Source of the DNA: an uncultured Flavobacteriaceae bacterium
GTDB taxonomy: Bacteria > Bacteroidota > Bacteroidia > Flavobacteriales > Flavobacteriaceae
NCBI GenBank assembly: GCA_947500435.1
Contig: CANMRV010000004.1
Location: 372,001-436,000, forward strand
Length of the DNA stretch: 64,000 bases
Direction of reading: 5' to 3'
The notes under the pieces were generated by a model. That model was given only the letters and a program-made list of their open reading frames with translations. It had not been told where the DNA came from and did not search any database. Made by a program: the position numbers and the translations under genes. Of this stretch, positions 49,883 to 58,381 are shown in pieces. How positions within the stretch are numbered: position 1 is the first letter of the stretch; each line of letters begins with the position of its first letter.

Positions 49883-51508
49883 ATGTTTAAAAGGGATTTT
49901 ATAATTCTATTGTTTTTGACATCGGCCTTTTGTTTTTCACAGCAAGACGATTTTATTTTCGGCCAATTGGTTGACTCTACTCAAAATGAGCCGATTCCTT
50001 TTGCAAGTATTCGAATAAAGGAAAAAGCTTTAGGTGTTATTACCAACATCGACGGAACCTTTAAAATTCCGTTGAGATATAATGAGATGGGAGAGGTTTT
50101 GGAAATATCGTGTTTGGGATATGAAACCAAAGAAATGAACATTCAAGATTTAGATGATGGGCAGAGCAACATAATAATTCTAAAACCAAGTGCGCTCGAA
50201 CTTGAAGGGGCTGTTGTCTCTGCCAATATAAAAAAGCTTAGTGCGAAACAGATTGTTAAGATTGCTATCCAGAGTATTCCACAAAACTATCCGCGAAATA
50301 CGTTTGGTCTTGTTGGTTATTATCGCGATTATCAAGTTAAAAATGCCAATTATACCAATCTTAGCGAAGCCTTGATAAAAGTTGTTGATGAGGGTTTTGG
50401 TAAAAGAACAAGTTTTTACAATCAACACCAATTGTTGTCCCAAAGTGAAAATTCAAATTTCGAGATAGACTCCTTCGCAAAACAACCTTATGACTATGAG
50501 GGTTTCAATAAAATCGTTCCAAATGCGAAAATGAAAAATGATGGTGGAAATGAGTTCATTATCCTTACCATGCATGATGCCATTCGCAACTATAAAGAGC
50601 CTTCTTTTTCTTTTATCGAAAATATCTCTAAAGATTTTATAGAAACGCATCGCTTTAGATTGATAGGTAAGAAGCGCTACAAAGACCAAATGGTGTATGA
50701 AATAGATGGTACCTATAGAAATCTTGAATATTTAGCAAGGGTCAAAATTTTCGTAAATACTGAAGATTTCGCTATTCATAAATTAGATTATACCGTTTAC
50801 AAACGTAAAAAACCAAATGAGAGAGACCTGGCTATTAATCCTAAAGAGCGATTTTCTGACGGATTTAGAAAGCTGAATAATGAAATATTGTATCACATTT
50901 TGACTGAATATGTTCATGGTGCAAATGGAAAAATGTTTTTGAATTATATTTCATTTTACAATAAGGTGCTAGTGCAAAGGCCAGCAGAATTTTTTTCAAA
51001 ATTTACAATTGACCTAAGTGATACTTCCTTTAAGATTCGTGTAAATAAAATTCCATCTGCTTTAAGTAAAATAAAGAATAGGGATTTTAAAATTAAGTAC
51101 AAGAATACCTTTATGCCAATAAAAGAATTTTGGTTTCGAGAAGATGAGCGGATGTTTGTGGTTTGTCCACATATGCTTTATAAAAAAGAAGAAGACCTCT
51201 TCAAAGAATTGTTTGCGGAAAGAGAAGATTTACTGGTTGCAGATATGGAGTATAGTTTTGGTAATATTACGGACAGCTTGGGAAATAAAATTGATGAGCG
51301 AAAATGGGAGTATCTCCATCAGTACCGCGAATTTTTCACACAAGAAGTTCAGGCTAGTGGAGGAGAGATAGATAAAAATGATTTGATGATAAAAGGGCTT
51401 CCTTTAGACAGCGAATTACAACCCATATCTAATAAAACCATGAAGAGCAATTATTGGAAAAATACGCCGTTACCAACCCTTAAGAATAAAAAAACCGCCT
51501 CAGACTAA
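49883..51508 (+). CDS. Tandem paralogue 4 (most diverged)
   Basis: A 541-residue paralogue 12 bp after the third. Signal peptide MFKRDFIILLFLTSAFCF, cleaved near SQQ. The regulatory-like domain has changed more (IRIKEKALGVITNIDGTFK, then ISCLGYETKE). The core keeps VGYYRDYQ, GGNEFIILTMHDAIRN, QYREFFTQEV and NYWKNTPLP. The last codons overlap the operon's terminator. Confidence 0.87.
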   Translation: MFKRDFIILLFLTSAFCFSQQDDFIFGQLVDSTQNEPIPFASIRIKEKALGVITNIDGTFKIPLRYNEMGEVLEISCLGYETKEMNIQDLDDGQSNIIILKPSALELEGAVVSANIKKLSAKQIVKIAIQSIPQNYPRNTFGLVGYYRDYQVKNANYTNLSEALIKVVDEGFGKRTSFYNQHQLLSQSENSNFEIDSFAKQPYDYEGFNKIVPNAKMKNDGGNEFIILTMHDAIRNYKEPSFSFIENISKDFIETHRFRLIGKKRYKDQMVYEIDGTYRNLEYLARVKIFVNTEDFAIHKLDYTVYKRKKPNERDLAINPKERFSDGFRKLNNEILYHILTEYVHGANGKMFLNYISFYNKVLVQRPAEFFSKFTIDLSDTSFKIRVNKIPSALSKIKNRDFKIKYKNTFMPIKEFWFREDERMFVVCPHMLYKKEEDLFKELFAEREDLLVADMEYSFGNITDSLGNKIDERKWEYLHQYREFFTQEVQASGGEIDKNDLMIKGLPLDSELQPISNKTMKSNYWKNTPLPTLKNKKTASD

Positions 51509-51520
51509 TCAAAGGCGGTT
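51493..51520. terminator. Terminator between the tandem paralogues and the glutamine synthetase II gene
   Basis: AACCGCCT and AGGCGGTT arms with a 12-nt loop, flanked by A and T runs. It overlaps the stop codon of paralogue 4 and also lies just after the convergent glnA-type gene. Confidence 0.85.
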
Positions 51521-51543
51521 TCAATTACAACAATTAATACAAG

Positions 51544-52560
51544 CTATATTTTTGCGGATTTTACAGTTTTCACGATTCTACCTGCAATTTTGTAAGGATC
51601 ACCATTTGAGGCTGGTCGACGGTCTTCCAACCATCCTTTCCATCCACTTTCTACCGTGGCAATCGGAATACGAATCGAAGCTCCTCTATCCGAGATTCCA
51701 AAACTAAAATCTGTAATGGCCGCAGTTTCGTGGAGTCCGGTCAAACGTTGATCGTTGAATTCGCCATATACAGCAATATGTTCTTTTACCACCGGACGGA
51801 AAGCCTCACAAATCTTTTCATAAGTGGCTCTATCTCCACAAGTTCTCAATGTCGTATTCGAGAAGTTGGCGTGCATACCAGAACCGTTCCAATCCATATC
51901 TTTTCCTAATGGTTTTGGATGGTACTCGATATAAAATCCGTATTGTTCAGTCAAACGATCAAGTAAATATCTTGCAACCCACATTTCATCACCAGCTTTT
52001 TTGGCACCTTTCGCGAACAATTGAAATTCCCATTGTCCGGAAGCTACCTCTTGGTTGATTCCTTCAAAGTTGATTCCTGCAGCAATACATAAATCCGCAT
52101 GCTCTTCAACTAAATCCCTTCCATGAGTATTTTTTCCGCCAACAGAGCAATAGTACATGCCTTGAGGTGCGGGGTAACCACCAATTGGAAATCCTAAAGG
52201 TAGTTGTGTAGCTGTATCCATAATAAAGTACTCTTGTTCAAAACCGAACCAGAAATCATTGTCATCATCATCAATGGTAGCCCTACCGTTTGATACATGT
52301 GGGGTACCATCGGCATTTAAGACTTCGGTCATAACCAAAAAGGCATCTTTTCGTGCAGGGTCAGGAAAAATTGCAACAGGCTTTAACAAACAATCAGAAG
52401 AACCACCTTCAGCTTGCCTTGTTGAACTTCCATCAAAAGACCACATAGGGCAATCTTCTAATTTTCCACCAAAGTCATTAACCACTTTAGTTTTACTTCT
52501 CATATTTTGGGTCGGAAAATAACCGTCCAACCAGATGTACTCTAATTTTGTTTTACTCAT
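51544..52560 (-). CDS. Glutamine synthetase, type II-like (338 aa)
   Basis: A cytoplasmic enzyme that joins ammonia to glutamate using ATP. The 338-residue length and motifs (EYIWLDG, MWSFDGSSTRQAEG, FGFEQEYFI, YCSVGGKNTHGRDLVEEH, WNGSGMHANFSN, DRGASIRIP) are those of the short GSII-type enzymes found in eukaryotes and Bacteroidetes, not of the long GSI with its adenylylation loop. It is divergent from a GSIII gene, with a shared 212-bp control region. Confidence 0.94.
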   Translation of the reverse strand: MSKTKLEYIWLDGYFPTQNMRSKTKVVNDFGGKLEDCPMWSFDGSSTRQAEGGSSDCLLKPVAIFPDPARKDAFLVMTEVLNADGTPHVSNGRATIDDDDNDFWFGFEQEYFIMDTATQLPLGFPIGGYPAPQGMYYCSVGGKNTHGRDLVEEHADLCIAAGINFEGINQEVASGQWEFQLFAKGAKKAGDEMWVARYLLDRLTEQYGFYIEYHPKPLGKDMDWNGSGMHANFSNTTLRTCGDRATYEKICEAFRPVVKEHIAVYGEFNDQRLTGLHETAAITDFSFGISDRGASIRIPIATVESGWKGWLEDRRPASNGDPYKIAGRIVKTVKSAKI

Positions 52561-52599
52561 AATTTTAGCCGTTAATTATTCCAATTTTAAAAAGACAGA

Positions 52600-52607
52600 C
52601 AAAAATA
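52600..52607 (-). promoter_or_regulatory. -7 element of the glutamine synthetase II promoter
   Basis: On the minus strand TATTTTTG fits TAnnTTTG, 39 bp before the start codon. No clear TTG lies at the -33 position, which suggests dependence on an activator. Confidence 0.5.
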
Positions 52608-52635
52608 TGTTTTTTGATGAATTATTATAATTTTT

Positions 52636-52694
52636 GGGGGGTATTTTTATTAAAAGTTATTATTTTTTTCTATACCCCTAATTTTTGTGGGGTA
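52636..52694. promoter_or_regulatory. GGGGTA-box cluster between divergent glutamine synthetase genes
   Basis: GGGGTA at 52638-52643 and 52689-52694 and its complement TACCCC at 52673-52678. The last two form a dyad with a 10-nt spacer. The G/C-rich boxes stand out in a T/A-only background and lie between the two promoters, a layout expected for a shared nitrogen regulator. Confidence 0.55.
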
Positions 52695-52696
52695 AA

Positions 52697-52729
52697 TTGT
52701 GAAATATCTATTATTTGATGGTAATTTTG
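52697..52729 (+). promoter_or_regulatory. Promoter of glutamine synthetase III
   Basis: TTG at 52697-52699, 22 nt, TAATTTTG at 52722-52729 (perfect -7 match), 44 bp before the start codon. The -33 region abuts the last GGGGTA box. Confidence 0.6.
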
Positions 52730-52772
52730 TCATATTATTAAAGAATCATAGCTTCCCTAAGCACTAAGAATT

Positions 52773-54959
52773 ATGTCAAGAATAAGATTTGAGGCAATTG
52801 CCAAAAGCCAGAGTAGAAAACGTATCAATATTGAAGAAAAAGGAAGACGCTCAGAGTTATTCGCTCAAAACGTCTTTAATGAAGAGTGCATGCTTCAATA
52901 TCTTACTAAAGATGCCTTAGAAAGTGTGCAGAGTGCTATTTTTTCTGGTTCTAAAATTGATCGTAAGATTGCAGATCAAGTCGCTGAGGCAATGAAAGGT
53001 TGGGCTATTAGCATGGGAGCTACGCACTATACGCATTGGTTTCAACCTCTAACAGGTTCAACGGCGGAAAAGCACGATGCCTTTTTTGATTTACTACCCG
53101 ATGGAAGAGCACTGGAAAAATTTGGTGGAGGGCAATTGGTTCAACAAGAGCCTGACGCATCTAGCTTTCCAAGTGGAGGAATTCGGAATACATTTGAGGC
53201 TAGGGGGTACACTGCATGGGATCCTACATCTCCTGCTTTTATTTACGAGACGACACTATGCATTCCGACAATCTTTGTTTCCTATACTGGGGAGGCTTTG
53301 GATAACAAAGCACCATTATTACGTGCCCTTCATGCCGTAGATGAGGCAGCGACTGCTGTAGCGAAGTATTTTGACAAGAACGTTTCAAAAGTCAATGCGA
53401 CATTAGGATGGGAACAAGAGTATTTTTTAATAGACAAAGCACTTGCCAATTCAAGACCTGATATTAGTATGACAGGAAGAACCTTGGTTGGCCAGCCCGC
53501 TGCAAAAGGTCAGCAATTGGATGATCACTATTTCGGAGTGATTCCTGGACGAGTTTTAAGCTTTATGAGCGATTTGGAAAAGGAATGTACCAAATTGGGG
53601 ATTCCTGTAAAGACGCGACATAATGAGGTAGCTCCAAATCAGTTTGAGTTAGCTCCGGTTTTTGAGGAAGCAAATTTGGCGGTCGATCACAATTTGCTAT
53701 TGATGGATGTGATGGACAAAATCGCTGACAAACATAGTTTTAAAGTGCTGTTTCATGAAAAGCCTTTCGCCGGAATTAACGGATCAGGAAAACATAACAA
53801 TTGGTCCCTAGCGACCGATACAGGCGTGAACTTATTGAGTCCTGGTTCTACCCCGATGAAGAACCTCCAATTTTTAACTTTCTTTATTAATACTATTAAG
53901 GCTGTAGATACTTATGAAGAACTAATGCGTTCTTCTATCGCTTCCGCAGGAAATGACCATCGCTTAGGAGCAAACGAAGCTCCGCCGGCAATTCTTTCCA
54001 TTTTTATCGGAACGCAATTAAGTAGCGTGTTGGATGAGTTAGAGGGAGTTTCTAAAGGAAAGCTGTCACCTGAAGAAAAAACAGAGCTCAAATTGAATGT
54101 AGTTGGTAAGATTCCTGAAATCTTGATGGATAATACCGACCGTAACCGAACATCCCCCTTTGCATTCACCGGAAACAAATTTGAAATACGCGGTGTAGGT
54201 TCTAAAGCAAATTGCGCCAAACCCATGACTATTTTAAACACCATAGTCGCGAAGCAATTAATAGCGTTTAAAAAGGAAGTAGATGTTTTAGTAGATAAGA
54301 AAAGTCTTAAGAAAGATGAAGCTGTTTTTAACGTCCTTCGTGAATATATAAAGACTTCTAAAAGAATTCGTTTTGACGGTGATGGCTATAGTGATGATTG
54401 GGAAAAAGAAGCTAGAAAACGGAAATTAAGCAATAACAAGACCACACCTGAAGCGCTTCAAGTATTGACCTCAAAGGAAAGTTTAGATCTTTTCAAGTCA
54501 ATGAAAGTTATGAGTGAAGTAGAGGTGAAGGCGCGACAAGAAGTTGAGCTTGAGGCTTATATTTTACACATCCAGATTGAGGGGCGTGTATTGAGCGAAT
54601 TAGTGTATGGACATATCATTCCAGCTGCCATTGAATACCAAAATACACTCATCAAAAACGTTTTAGGATTGAAAGAGGTTTATGGTGCGACTCACAAAAA
54701 ACTTTCCGAGGGACAGTTGAATATTATTGAACAGATGGCTGAACATACGGTGGCTTTAAAAAAGAAAGCCGATGCAATGACCGAAGCCCGAAAAAAGGCA
54801 AACAAACTAACTGATAGTCATAAAAAGGCAACCGCTTATGCCGAGATTATTAAGCCTTATTTTGATGAAATTCGTTATCATTCTGATAAATTAGAACAGC
54901 TAGTAGACAATCAAGTTTGGCCATTAACAAAATATCGTGAGCTTTTGTTTATAAAGTAA
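52773..54959 (+). CDS. glnN: Glutamine synthetase, type III (GlnN)
   Basis: A 728-residue member of the large GSIII family typical of Bacteroidetes and cyanobacteria. Motifs include THYTHWFQPLTG, TAEKHDAFF, WDPTSPAFIYE, GWEQEYFLID, HNEVAPNQFELAPVFEEAN, HEKPFAGINGSGKHNNWSL and NRTSPFAFTGNKFEIR. Same reaction as GSII but a different oligomer. Having GSII and GSIII side by side suggests use under different nitrogen conditions. Confidence 0.95.
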   Translation: MSRIRFEAIAKSQSRKRINIEEKGRRSELFAQNVFNEECMLQYLTKDALESVQSAIFSGSKIDRKIADQVAEAMKGWAISMGATHYTHWFQPLTGSTAEKHDAFFDLLPDGRALEKFGGGQLVQQEPDASSFPSGGIRNTFEARGYTAWDPTSPAFIYETTLCIPTIFVSYTGEALDNKAPLLRALHAVDEAATAVAKYFDKNVSKVNATLGWEQEYFLIDKALANSRPDISMTGRTLVGQPAAKGQQLDDHYFGVIPGRVLSFMSDLEKECTKLGIPVKTRHNEVAPNQFELAPVFEEANLAVDHNLLLMDVMDKIADKHSFKVLFHEKPFAGINGSGKHNNWSLATDTGVNLLSPGSTPMKNLQFLTFFINTIKAVDTYEELMRSSIASAGNDHRLGANEAPPAILSIFIGTQLSSVLDELEGVSKGKLSPEEKTELKLNVVGKIPEILMDNTDRNRTSPFAFTGNKFEIRGVGSKANCAKPMTILNTIVAKQLIAFKKEVDVLVDKKSLKKDEAVFNVLREYIKTSKRIRFDGDGYSDDWEKEARKRKLSNNKTTPEALQVLTSKESLDLFKSMKVMSEVEVKARQEVELEAYILHIQIEGRVLSELVYGHIIPAAIEYQNTLIKNVLGLKEVYGATHKKLSEGQLNIIEQMAEHTVALKKKADAMTEARKKANKLTDSHKKATAYAEIIKPYFDEIRYHSDKLEQLVDNQVWPLTKYRELLFIK

Positions 54960-55016
54960 GCCATATCAATTGTTCTGATTTCATCAATTCAACTATTTTT
55001 GCACAAACTTCAAAGA

Positions 55017-56195
55017 ATGAGTTCATCCCATAGTGAAAGGTACAACCAAAGAGGTGTCTCGGCTTCAAAGGAAGATGTCCACAATGCTATAAAAAATATT
55101 GATAAAGGTCTTTTCCCGAAAGCCTTTTGTAAAATAGTACCTGATCATCTGACTAATGATGACGATTATTGTTTGATAATGCATGCCGATGGCGCGGGCA
55201 CAAAATCCTCTCTGGCCTATATGTATTGGAAGGAAACTGGCGATGTTTCTGTTTGGAAAGGAATTGCCCAAGATGCACTTATCATGAATATTGATGATTT
55301 GATTTGCGTGGGAGCAACAGATAATATTATGCTTTCTTCGACTATCGGACGCAATAAAAACTTGATTCCCGGGGAAGTTATTTCGGCCATTATTAACGGA
55401 ACAGAAGAACTGATTTCTGATTTAAAGAAACACGGAATAACCATTCATTCCACAGGAGGTGAAACTGCTGATGTTGGTGATTTGGTCCGAACTATTATTG
55501 TCGATTCTACCGTTACGGCGCGCATGAAACGAAGTAATGTTATTGATAATGCGAATATCAAAGCGGGGGATGTCATTGTTGGTTTGGCTTCTTTTGGCCA
55601 GTCTACATATGAAACCGAATATAACGGTGGAATGGGAAGTAACGGGCTTACATCTGCTCGCCATGATGTATTCTCAAAATATTTAGCTAAAAACTATCCG
55701 GAAAGTTTTGATGCTTCCGTGCCTGAAGATTTGGTATATTCAGGAAAAATGAAATTGACGGATGCCGTTGAAGATTCTCCATTAGATGCTGGTAAGTTGG
55801 TATTATCACCTACTAGAACCTATGCTCCCATTGTAAAGAAAATCCTTGAGAAATACTCTTCTGAAGATATTCATGGAATGGTACATTGCAGTGGTGGCGC
55901 ACAGACGAAGATTCTTCATTTCATAGACCAATACCATATCGTCAAAGACAATCTATTTCCAATTCCACCTTTGTTCAAATTAATTCAGGAACAATCGGGT
56001 ACAGACTGGAAAGAAATGTATCAGGTTTTTAATTGCGGACACCGCTTAGAGCTATATGTAAATGAGGGCGTGGCACAAGATTTGATTAGTATTTCGAGCA
56101 GTTTTGGCGTCGATGCACAAATTATTGGTCGTGTAGCCGAAAATCCTGAGAAAAAACTTACGATAAAAAGTGAGTTCGGAACCTTTGTTTACTAA
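55017..56195 (+). CDS. purM: AIR synthase-related protein, phosphoribosylformylglycinamidine cyclo-ligase (PurM)
   Basis: A 392-residue ATP-dependent enzyme of purine synthesis that closes the imidazole ring to make AIR. It is of the longer Bacteroidetes type: YNQRGVSASKEDVHNAIKN, MHADGAGTKSSLAYMYW, DALIMNIDDLICVGA, GGETADVGDLVRTI, GMGSNGLTSARHDVF and GMVHCSGGAQTKIL. The frame is open from TTG 54999, but ATG 55017 (MSSSHSERYNQRG) is the better start. It follows glnN on the same strand after 57 bp. Confidence 0.92.
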   Translation: MSSSHSERYNQRGVSASKEDVHNAIKNIDKGLFPKAFCKIVPDHLTNDDDYCLIMHADGAGTKSSLAYMYWKETGDVSVWKGIAQDALIMNIDDLICVGATDNIMLSSTIGRNKNLIPGEVISAIINGTEELISDLKKHGITIHSTGGETADVGDLVRTIIVDSTVTARMKRSNVIDNANIKAGDVIVGLASFGQSTYETEYNGGMGSNGLTSARHDVFSKYLAKNYPESFDASVPEDLVYSGKMKLTDAVEDSPLDAGKLVLSPTRTYAPIVKKILEKYSSEDIHGMVHCSGGAQTKILHFIDQYHIVKDNLFPIPPLFKLIQEQSGTDWKEMYQVFNCGHRLELYVNEGVAQDLISISSSFGVDAQIIGRVAENPEKKLTIKSEFGTFVY

Positions 56196-56246
56196 GGCAT
56201 ACGAATAGACCGAATACTGCGTTTTGTATAATAAAAGTCCCTTATT

Positions 56247-56690
56247 ATGGAAAGAAAGCAGTTTTTAAGAACTTTGGGTGCCGGTGCGGCTTTTGCCCTC
56301 ACTTTTCCTTGCATTCATGGATGTTCAAAAGATGATAATCCAACCGGAACTATCGTAGAGGAACCCACAAGTGTTGATTTTACCATAGATTTGACTTCTT
56401 CAGAGGCGGCTAAATTGGCCACAAATGGAGGTTTCATTTTGAAAAATTTAGTAGTTGTTGCTAAGAACCTTGAAGGTAATTATATTGCGGCGAGTCAAGT
56501 TTGCAGTCATGAATCTTATGACCAAGTTCGATTTGTGAATCAACAGGGCGGTATTTTTTATTGCGATGTGCATGGTTCACGTTTTGAACAAAATGGAACT
56601 CCTTTAAATCAGGTAGACGGAAACCCTGCAAAAATTTTAAAAGTGTATAATATTGAACTAACTGGAGATATGCTTCGGGTTTTTGAATAG
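56247..56690 (+). CDS. Rieske [2Fe-2S] lipoprotein
   Basis: A 147-residue protein. A lipoprotein-type signal (FLRTLGAGAAFALTFPCIHGC) is followed by a linker and a Rieske domain with the two cluster-binding motifs QVCSHESYD (Cys-x-His) and FYCDVHGSRFE (Cys-x-x-His). It transfers electrons at the membrane surface. It is the first gene of the Rieske, thioredoxin, ApbE, DUF4266, DUF3570 series, with only 19 bp before the next start, so it probably belongs to one operon. Confidence 0.9.
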   Translation: MERKQFLRTLGAGAAFALTFPCIHGCSKDDNPTGTIVEEPTSVDFTIDLTSSEAAKLATNGGFILKNLVVVAKNLEGNYIAASQVCSHESYDQVRFVNQQGGIFYCDVHGSRFEQNGTPLNQVDGNPAKILKVYNIELTGDMLRVFE

Positions 56691-56709
56691 TTCGTTTAAA
56701 TAGTTTGTT

Positions 56710-57144
56710 TTGAAAATAGTTGCCCCAATACTATTCTTCTTTTTTTCGGTCTGCACTTTTGCGCAAGATTGGAAAGAAACCTATGCGGAGGCGGTAGCTT
56801 CTTCTCTCGATGAAAATAAACCTATTATTTTAGTATTTGCAGGTTCTGATTGGTGTGCGCCTTGTATTAAGTTAGATAGATCCATATGGCAATCCGATGA
56901 ATTTAAGAGCTACTCGAAAGAAAATTATGTTCTTTATAAAGCTGATTTTCCTAGAAAGAAAGCAAATCGCTTATCTGACCATTTAACCGAACAGAATGCT
57001 ACTTTGGCAGATCGTTATAACCCACAAGGCCATTTTCCATTAGTGATTGTTTTAAATCATGAAGAAAAGGTTTTGGGCAAATTGGGTTATAAAAAAGCCA
57101 CTCCAGAAAACTATATTTCACTTTTAAACAACTGCCTAAAGTGA
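56710..57144 (+). CDS. Secreted thioredoxin-family protein
   Basis: A 144-residue protein that starts with TTG, has a signal peptide (KIVAPILFFFFSVCTFAQ) and a thioredoxin fold: IILVFAGSDWCAPCIKLDR with the CAPC redox site, then YNPQGHFPLVIVLNHE (cis-Pro strand). It probably keeps cysteines reduced or delivers electrons in the periplasm. It overlaps the ApbE gene start by 4 bp (GTGA). Confidence 0.9.
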   Translation: MKIVAPILFFFFSVCTFAQDWKETYAEAVASSLDENKPIILVFAGSDWCAPCIKLDRSIWQSDEFKSYSKENYVLYKADFPRKKANRLSDHLTEQNATLADRYNPQGHFPLVIVLNHEEKVLGKLGYKKATPENYISLLNNCLK

Positions 57145-58136
57145 AAACCTTTATAGCCATAATTTTTAGTTTTTTCATCCTCACCGGACATGCACAGGAA
57201 CGTAAATTAGTGACGGTAAAGAAGACCTTGAAATTGATGGGAAGCCGCTTTAGCATAACGGTAGTCTCTCCCAGTGAAGAACTTGGACATATCAATATTG
57301 AAGAAGCTATTGCCGAGATTACTCGCATTGAAAAAATGATTTCTTCATGGGATGAAGAATCAGAAACCTATCTTATCAACAAAAATGCAGGAATCAAACC
57401 AGTAAAGGTCAGTCGAGAATTGTTCAATCTAATTGAGAGATGTAAACAAATCTCGGAGCTTACTGATGGGGCTTTTGATATTTCCTATTCATCAATGGAT
57501 AAAATCTGGAAGTTCGATGGTTCGATGAAAGAAATGCCAACGGCGGAACAAATTAAAAAATCGGTGGAGAAAGTTGGCTATGAAAAGATTATTCTAAATA
57601 GCGATGACCAAACTGTCTTTTTAAAGGAAAAAGGCATGAAGATTTCTTTCGGGGCTATCGGAAAAGGGTACGCCGCGGACATGGCTAAAGAATTTTTAGT
57701 ATCGAGACAAGTGGTAGGAGGCATTATCGATGCTGCTGGCGACCTTTCAACTTGGGGGACTGATGTTACTGGCAAAAAATGGATTATCGGTATTGTCAAT
57801 CCCATTGCGAAGGACAAAATTGTTTCTTGGCTTCCTATTGTTGAGTCCTCCGTGGCAACTTCTGGCAACTATGAAAAATATGTGACCTTTAAAGGGAAAC
57901 GCTACTCACATATCATCGACCCGCGAACAGGTTATCCATCCACTGGTATACGACAAGTTTCCATTTTTGCTAAAAGCGCGGAACTCTGTGATGCCTTGGC
58001 AACTGCCATTTTTATTATGGGCAAGGACGCCGGACTTTTCCGTATCAATCAACTTGATGGGGTTGAGGTAATTCTATTTGATAATTTTAATAAGGCTCAT
58101 AAGAGCGATGGAATATTGTTTGAAAGAGATCCGTAA
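57141..58136 (+). CDS. apbE: FAD:protein FMN transferase (ApbE)
   Basis: A 331-residue protein starting at GTG, with a signal peptide (KTFIAIIFSFFILTGHAQ). ApbE domain: MGSRFSITV, ELTDGAFDISYSSM, ISFGAIGKGYAADMA, GGIIDAAGDLSTWG, SVATSGNYEKY and HIIDPRTGYP, all typical flavin and Mg2+ binding segments. It attaches FMN covalently to threonine residues of extracytoplasmic electron-transfer proteins. Which neighbour or distant protein is flavinylated is not evident; no clear flavinylation motif is present in the local proteins. Confidence 0.95.
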   Translation: MKTFIAIIFSFFILTGHAQERKLVTVKKTLKLMGSRFSITVVSPSEELGHINIEEAIAEITRIEKMISSWDEESETYLINKNAGIKPVKVSRELFNLIERCKQISELTDGAFDISYSSMDKIWKFDGSMKEMPTAEQIKKSVEKVGYEKIILNSDDQTVFLKEKGMKISFGAIGKGYAADMAKEFLVSRQVVGGIIDAAGDLSTWGTDVTGKKWIIGIVNPIAKDKIVSWLPIVESSVATSGNYEKYVTFKGKRYSHIIDPRTGYPSTGIRQVSIFAKSAELCDALATAIFIMGKDAGLFRINQLDGVEVILFDNFNKAHKSDGILFERDP

Positions 58137-58140
58137 CTTT

Positions 58141-58356
58141 ATGACTATGAAAAAAGTATTCTTGATATTATGTTTGGCTTTATTCGCAACGTCATGCGTT
58201 GCAGTAAAAGAATACGATAAAGTATACCTAAACGATGAAGAAATGCTTTTATCGGCTAAGGGAATGGAGCGTTTTGAAACCAACTTTCAGATTTATCGTG
58301 AAGCAGCAGCTGGTGCAAATGGCGGAAAGAGTGGCGGTGGCTGTGGATGTAATTAA
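58141..58356 (+). CDS. DUF4266 lipoprotein
   Basis: A 71-residue protein starting at ATG 58141, with a lipobox (LFATSC). DUF4266 signature VKEYDKVYLNDEEMLL, GMERFETNFQIYREAAAG and a Gly/Cys-rich C-terminal tail (GGKSGGGCGCN). It has no known reaction, and the Cys-rich end might bind a metal. An earlier frame start at 58078 is within apbE and would spoil the signal. Confidence 0.9.
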   Translation: MTMKKVFLILCLALFATSCVAVKEYDKVYLNDEEMLLSAKGMERFETNFQIYREAAAGANGGKSGGGCGCN

Positions 58357-58381
58357 GTAGACATTTTCAAACGAGAAACAG

